DNA from: Planctomycetota bacterium
GTDB taxonomy: Bacteria; Planctomycetota; UBA8742; UBA2392
Direction of reading: 5' to 3'
Assembly (NCBI GenBank): GCA_003576915.1
Contig: QEVF01000014.1
Span: 93,846-157,845 of the forward strand
DNA length: 64,000 bases
Position 1 is the stretch's first letter; each line of letters starts with the position of its first letter. The translations under genes and the position numbers were made by a program. Below the pieces are notes generated by a model. The model worked only from the letters and a program-made list of their open reading frames with translations. It was not told the origin of the DNA and searched no databases. Shown one piece after another: positions 61,301-64,000 of the stretch.

Positions 61301-62691
61301 GCAAGACTGCGGCCCTCTGGAGCTGGACGTTGCGCAGCCTGGGCGAAGGCGCCTCGGTGTTGGCCGGGTTGTTCGCCCTCAAGCTGGCCGTCGATGTCCG
61401 CTTCGAGCCCGCCGACCTCGGCAAGCCCGCCTTGGCCCTGGCCCTCTCGTCTTCCAGCCTGGCCGCCGGGGCCTTCGTCTCGGCCCTGCGCCGCGAAGAG
61501 CCCCTGCGCGCCGCCCAGAGTGTCGCGGCCGCCCTCTTCGGCTGGGCCGCCGTTGCTCTGGCGCTCAGCCATTTCGGGGTGGACGACCGCTGGCTGGGAC
61601 TGGCCCTCACGCCCGTTTCGGCCGCGCTCATGGGCTTTGGCGTGGTGGTCAGGCGGCGCGGCTACATCGAGCACGGGCTCTCGCTGATCGTGGTGTCTGC
61701 GGTGCTGCTCTGCGGGGGGGCCATGATGGCTCTGCTGGCGCGCAGTGCGGGCCATGACTCCTCGGCCCTGACTCTGGCGGCCGTTGCGGCTTCACTGCTG
61801 GCGGCCTGGAGGCCGGCGCGACTGGACGCCCTGGCCTATCTCGGCTGCGCGGCGCTGGCGCTTGCAGCCTTGTTCGGCATGGCGCACGCCCAGCTTGAGG
61901 GCCCAGCACTGCTGGCGGGGGAGGCGGCACTGGCCGCGGCCCTGGGCGCGGGCAGCCTGCTGTGGAAGCCGCGCCTCGACGAGAACCCCCTCGCGCAATC
62001 GGGCGCGGTGCTGGCGGCCATCGTCACGGTGGCTCTGCTGGCGCGCGGCGAGGCCCTGCTGGGTGAGGGCGAGTCCGGCATGGCGCTGCTGGTCCTGCTC
62101 ACGCTGGGCGGGCAGTTCGCGGCCACGGCCTGGCTCTCACGCATCCGCGAGTTCTCGGGTGCCGCGCTGTTCTTTGCCGTGCTGGCCTGGCTGCTGGGCC
62201 TCCATCGCCTGGGGGTGGAGCCCCTGGCGGCTTATCTTGCGGGTCCCGCCCTGGCGTTCATCGGCGTGGGTGTAGTGGAAGCCAAGTTCGCGCCCCTGCT
62301 CTGGCCGCAGCAAGTCCCGCCCAATGTGAAGCTGGCGCTGGGGCTTTCCATCTTCTTTGCGCCGCTGCTGCTGCTTTCGCTGGACCTCGACCACGGCCGC
62401 GAAGTGGCCACAGTGTTCGTTGCTGCAGCGCTGCTGCTGGCAGCCTCGGTCAGGCTCAAGTTGCGGGCCCTGCTGGCCGGCAGCCTGAGCGCGGCACTGG
62501 CGGCGCTGCTGGTGACCCTGGCCATGGTCATACCGTTCTCGAGGATGGGCTTTGGCTGGTGGATCGGGATTGGCAGCGGCCTGCTGATTCTCACGGGTGT
62601 GGCCCTGGAGCGGCGCGTGAACGCCTGGCTGCGCGAAAGCGCGGCGCAGGCCCGCCGCCGCTTCCTTCAGGCCTTCACGGGCTGGAAATAG
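58330..62691 (+). CDS. Giant polytopic membrane protein with N-terminal zinc ribbon
   Basis: 1453 residues. One N-terminal membrane helix (about 3-21) precedes a CX2C-x10-CX2C zinc ribbon (C36, C39, C50, C53). A cytosolic linker, helical then Pro/Glu-rich (about 60-225), follows, and then some 1200 residues of closely spaced Leu/Ala/Val-rich helices, by eye well over 30 transmembrane segments. The pattern resembles very large DUF2157/DUF2339 or SCO7613-type membrane proteins; the exact family is unsure and function unknown. ATG at 58330 follows GGGAGG and a near-consensus promoter. Convergent with the bacilliredoxin gene across a 13-bp hairpin. Confidence 0.75.
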   Translation: MEVILVLLVLVLLVALLVTLATRPAAAPVPLQIRWCPACQARREFNFQRCLHCGFRDDDLLRVQVEHCLRGQADADFLAERKMLDAAAAESMRQFYIDGLHAALAYSASQISPVHLLSRFNAAVAQASLAPAPSPRPARRAELAQVPRPALAQPAVARNADESTEELPALPEAPPLPPQSPLPPEELTEVPAAALPAARTEQAAPGSLPALPEPVEAVPAAERLTRLLLGLGVGGLAIAALVILTAHDGSASPGKMLAFMAATAGIFAGGLAFSKWLKLERTAGAFYVLAALFLPLNGLAADVFGFAAFDRPLLQWGGIALACALVYGGVTLWLRSRVFAFLSGLALTASCALLLESLALSGTIPEVLRDSAFALLPLAFVGACAAILRRTQGQWSLRLPGGESLLALVGGRLLNERGREEAVRAPLDAAQVLSLPLVVNAHLAAFVSLVWVLIHLSLHGKPALPSVGMATLALALFASALSFGRGLPRIMYATGVLALASSLAWLSYFSTGEHNGAFSLLAVAALLSGCEWLLVRGRRGAFGEPLLHVALAVSVVAALLLLADYARLEVLRPVLLTPALVHTRGSLLTGAALLMALFGVWSLREHMAWAAPVSALGLFLLLLHGVDSLAMPAEALVGALVLVALAALLGALWSREALGLWLGWTAVGFGAPVLLHVLARAAWPDSTPELPYVAISALGGTAVALLAARQTRSLDLASVVGYLIAVGALAALRSLHIEQLPRGFSLALLVVGAGAALSQALGLPGRLEQRPLLQRAAISLTWGAAALVSLGLAIALGELAQANLAPAPAWPVNLALGCAAAVYLDFALRTRTPAWVAGSSLALTALAVSLPLQLELAWPHAALALSVVALAHGAILLAPLTRPWRLTLEACGATIGALAALGALAAASLPHEAWGAAAGALALVSLAAMAASQRRPLPWHALAAVISGGAAAVTVAHLGAGLDLLVAFAAAAAMASLAGSGLVAQGAALSGKTAALWSWTLRSLGEGASVLAGLFALKLAVDVRFEPADLGKPALALALSSSSLAAGAFVSALRREEPLRAAQSVAAALFGWAAVALALSHFGVDDRWLGLALTPVSAALMGFGVVVRRRGYIEHGLSLIVVSAVLLCGGAMMALLARSAGHDSSALTLAAVAASLLAAWRPARLDALAYLGCAALALAALFGMAHAQLEGPALLAGEAALAAALGAGSLLWKPRLDENPLAQSGAVLAAIVTVALLARGEALLGEGESGMALLVLLTLGGQFAATAWLSRIREFSGAALFFAVLAWLLGLHRLGVEPLAAYLAGPALAFIGVGVVEAKFAPLLWPQQVPPNVKLALGLSIFFAPLLLLSLDLDHGREVATVFVAAALLLAASVRLKLRALLAGSLSAALAALLVTLAMVIPFSRMGFGWWIGIGSGLLILTGVALERRVNAWLRESAAQARRRFLQAFTGWK

Positions 62692-62692
62692 A

Positions 62693-62720
62693 AGGACGCA
62701 CGGGCAAGCCCGTGCGTCCT
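62693..62720. terminator. 13-bp hairpin between convergent genes
   Basis: AGGACGCACGGGC (62693-62705) / GCCCGTGCGTCCT (62708-62720), apex AA. On the minus strand it is followed by TCTATTTCC, so it may terminate the bacilliredoxin transcript better than the plus-strand gene. Confidence 0.55.
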
Positions 62721-62733
62721 GACCGTTGGCGCC

Positions 62734-63174
62734 TCAGGCGCAGTACTGCTCGAAGATCTGGCGGAACTCGTCGGCCACCATGTCCGGCCCGCGCCCTTCA
62801 ATGTGGCTGCGGGGAACAAAGGCCACCACCTTGCCGTCCTTGAACAAAGCCGCGCTCGGGCTCGAGGGCGGAATGTCCGGGAAGTAGCTCCGCACCTGGG
62901 CCGTGGCGTCCTTCTCCTGCCCGGCAAACACCGTGTACAGCTTCTGCGGCTTGGCCTTGGCGGCCTTCAACGCCTCGCTCAAACCGGGGCGCGCGCCCCG
63001 CGCGGCACAGCCGCACACACTGTTGATGAAGACGAGGGCCGTGCCCTTCTGGTTCTTGAGCGCGGCATCGACATCTGAGGGCGTCAGCAGTTCCTTGGCG
63101 CCGTGCATGGTGACTTCGTCGCGCATCTGACGGATGGCGGCTTCAAGCTCGGCGGGCGTGGTGGGCATTCTCAT
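62734..63174 (-). CDS. Bacilliredoxin (BrxA/BrxB, YphP/YqiW family)
   Basis: 146 residues, thioredoxin-like fold with the CGC active site (C54, C56) in FINSVCGCAARGARPGL. The family removes bacillithiol or other low-molecular-weight thiols from oxidised protein cysteines. Later blocks VFAGQEKDATAQVRSYF and LFKDGKVVAFVPRSHIEGR fit. ATG at 63174 has GGAG at 7-base spacing; a longer frame upstream is rejected. It lies 98 bases downstream of an Rrf2 regulator on the same strand, with a palindrome in between. Confidence 0.92.
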   Translation of the reverse strand: MRMPTTPAELEAAIRQMRDEVTMHGAKELLTPSDVDAALKNQKGTALVFINSVCGCAARGARPGLSEALKAAKAKPQKLYTVFAGQEKDATAQVRSYFPDIPPSSPSAALFKDGKVVAFVPRSHIEGRGPDMVADEFRQIFEQYCA

Positions 63175-63226
63175 GGCGGGTCTCCTGGATCGTGGGTGCA
63201 TTGAAGCATGAACCAGGGCCCGATGG

Positions 63227-63249
63227 AAGTGGACATAGATGGTCCACTT
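63227..63249. promoter_or_regulatory. Palindrome between rrf2 and bacilliredoxin genes (operator candidate)
   Basis: AAGTGGAC-7 bases-GTCCACTT, 8-bp arms, 53 bases before the bacilliredoxin start and just after the Rrf2 stop. Size and position fit a dimeric Rrf2-type operator; a hairpin role is also possible. Confidence 0.45.
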
Positions 63250-63272
63250 TAAATGCCGCGGGGCGCCAAGGC

Positions 63273-63719
63273 TCAGGCCTTGGACTTGGAGGATCGCCGG
63301 GCGGCCTTCTCGCGCTGCTGTTCAAAGCGGGCGAACTCGCCCAGCGTCTTCTGCTGGATTTCGTCGAGGTAGCGGTTGCGCACGCTTTTCCAGAAGTCGT
63401 GCAGGGGGCAGGCCCGGGCGTCGCTGCACACGGCCTGACCCAGGATGCACTCTTCCTTCTTCTTGAGGTCGTCAAAGGGCGCCACGATCTCAACGAGCTG
63501 GATGTCATCGGCGTTGCGCGTCAGGCGAAAGCCGCCAAGGCGCCCCCGGGTGGACTCCAATACCCGCTGCCGCACCAGTTGCTGGAGGATCTTGGAGAGG
63601 TAGTGCTGGGGGAGTTCGAGGTCCTTGGCGAGGTCTTTGGCCAGGACGTAGTCTTCGCGGGGGAGCCTTGCGATGGCAATGGCCGCGCGGATCGCGTATT
63701 CACAGGTCTGGTTGAACAT
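63273..63719 (-). CDS. Rrf2-family iron-sulfur transcriptional regulator
   Basis: 148 residues. The N-terminal winged helix (about 1-75; MFNQTCEYAIRAAIAIARLP, then LPQHYLSKILQQLVRQ) binds DNA. Three cysteines, C91, C98 and C104 in CILGQAVCSDARACPLHDFW, match the [2Fe-2S] ligands of IscR/NsrR/RsrR-type regulators. The C-terminal tail is basic. Probably senses redox or iron-sulfur status and controls the bacilliredoxin gene downstream and itself. Confidence 0.92.
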   Translation of the reverse strand: MFNQTCEYAIRAAIAIARLPREDYVLAKDLAKDLELPQHYLSKILQQLVRQRVLESTRGRLGGFRLTRNADDIQLVEIVAPFDDLKKKEECILGQAVCSDARACPLHDFWKSVRNRYLDEIQQKTLGEFARFEQQREKAARRSSKSKA

Positions 63720-63752
63720 CGTGTGCCTTGGTGATTGGCCATAAAAGGATAC

Positions 63753-63768
63753 GTAAAGCGGATTTTAC
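63753..63768. promoter_or_regulatory. Inverted repeat upstream of rrf2 (autoregulation candidate)
   Basis: GTAAA-6 bases-TTTAC in an A/T-rich patch 34 bases before the rrf2 start, next to a TATCCT hexamer on the minus strand (63745-63750). A short repeat, so low certainty. Confidence 0.3.
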
Positions 63769-63830
63769 CCAGTTTGCTTTAGACCTCAACCACCTGCCCT
63801 GACTTCCCGCGTGTCAACAACGGGAGCGAA

Positions 63831-63855
63831 CCCGAAAACGCTTGCCGTTTTCGGG
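63831..63855. terminator. Perfect 10-bp hairpin
   Basis: CCCGAAAACG / CGTTTTCGGG with loop CTTGC, in the spacer between the partial right-edge gene and rrf2. It lies 71 bases after the stop of the former and may end its transcript; no clear U-tract follows. Nothing else was recognised in 63720-63925. Confidence 0.45.
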
Positions 63856-63925
63856 TGGCGGGGTACATGGCCGCTTGGGCCCTCTTGCCGGGGCTGAATA
63901 ACAGCTTTCTTGTTGCGGCCGCTCG

Positions 63926-64000
63926 TTACGGCGGCGCGGGCGGGTCGCGCTGATTCGAGTGCCACATTCTCAGTTTCTCCCGCAGTTCGTCGGCCTTCTC
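63926..64000 (-). CDS. C-terminal end of an unidentified protein (partial)
   Basis: A minus-strand frame enters from the right edge and ends at TAA (63926-63928). The 24 visible residues begin EKADELREKLRMWHSNQ and end in DPPAPP: a charged helix with a Pro-rich tail, with codons typical of the window. Too short to identify; it could also be a chance open frame. Confidence 0.35.
   Translation of the reverse strand, partial: EKADELREKLRMWHSNQRDPPAPP

Overview
This is a GC-rich (roughly two-thirds G+C by eye), densely coded bacterial chromosome segment with about 46 genes on both strands. Secretin, lipoprotein signal peptides, a KdsC-type phosphatase and a flagellar hook locus indicate a diderm, flagellated bacterium. 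Serine/threonine kinase-TPR, SpoIIE-STAND, FG-GAP propeller and beta-helix lipoprotein genes, plus the poor similarity of many hypothetical proteins, would fit Planctomycetota or a neighbouring poorly sampled phylum. This is inference: there is no rRNA or other decisive marker. No tRNA, rRNA or CRISPR array was seen.

Layout. 1-10 kb: a decayed IS701-like transposase end, uppS, carA, a lone AmmeMemoRadiSam radical SAM enzyme, an ECF sigma/FecR-type regulator pair, a beta-helix lipoprotein, ribF and pyrE. 10-15 kb: an A+T-richer orphan gene, REP-like palindromes, and a 1127-residue SpoIIE phosphatase-STAND NTPase-TPR fusion. 15-21 kb: a MoaD/ThiS-like carrier, hom and thrB (overlapping), an FG-GAP propeller, mogA and ispH. 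21-36 kb: an anchored beta-sandwich protein, uvrA, glycerophosphodiesterase, a tandem DUF4139 (MuiA-like) pair, a YhaM-type HD exonuclease, an isoaspartyl peptidase, an orphan secretin, ybjQ and nadD. 36-42 kb: a YyaL-type thioredoxin-domain protein, a DUF1232 protein with a PAP2 phosphatase, and a kinase-TPR protein. 42-50 kb: a predicted amidoligase/peptide-modification locus (two DUF2126 proteins, one fused to transglutaminase, divergent from a circularly permuted ATP-grasp and an alpha-E protein). 50-58 kb: tatC, kdsC-like, fliK, flgD, flgE and an aldo/keto reductase. 58-64 kb: a giant zinc-ribbon membrane protein, then an Rrf2 regulator with a bacilliredoxin.

Most interesting non-coding signal: two diverged copies (1113-1269 and 21030-21184) of a five-hairpin element keep the same order of stems, the same GAAA tetraloop and matching loop sequences, and show compensatory base-pair changes, most clearly in stem 4. 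Copy 2 starts a few bases after a TACAAT -10 box and forms the leader of a membrane-anchored protein gene. This looks like an undescribed structured RNA, or an RNA-like dispersed repeat.

Expression signals. -10 boxes of TACAAT/TATACT type are easy to find. In at least four genes the hexamer ends exactly 6 bases before the start codon and there is no Shine-Dalgarno sequence, suggesting leaderless transcripts. Other genes have ordinary GGAG-type ribosome sites. Several convergent gene pairs share strong hairpin terminators.
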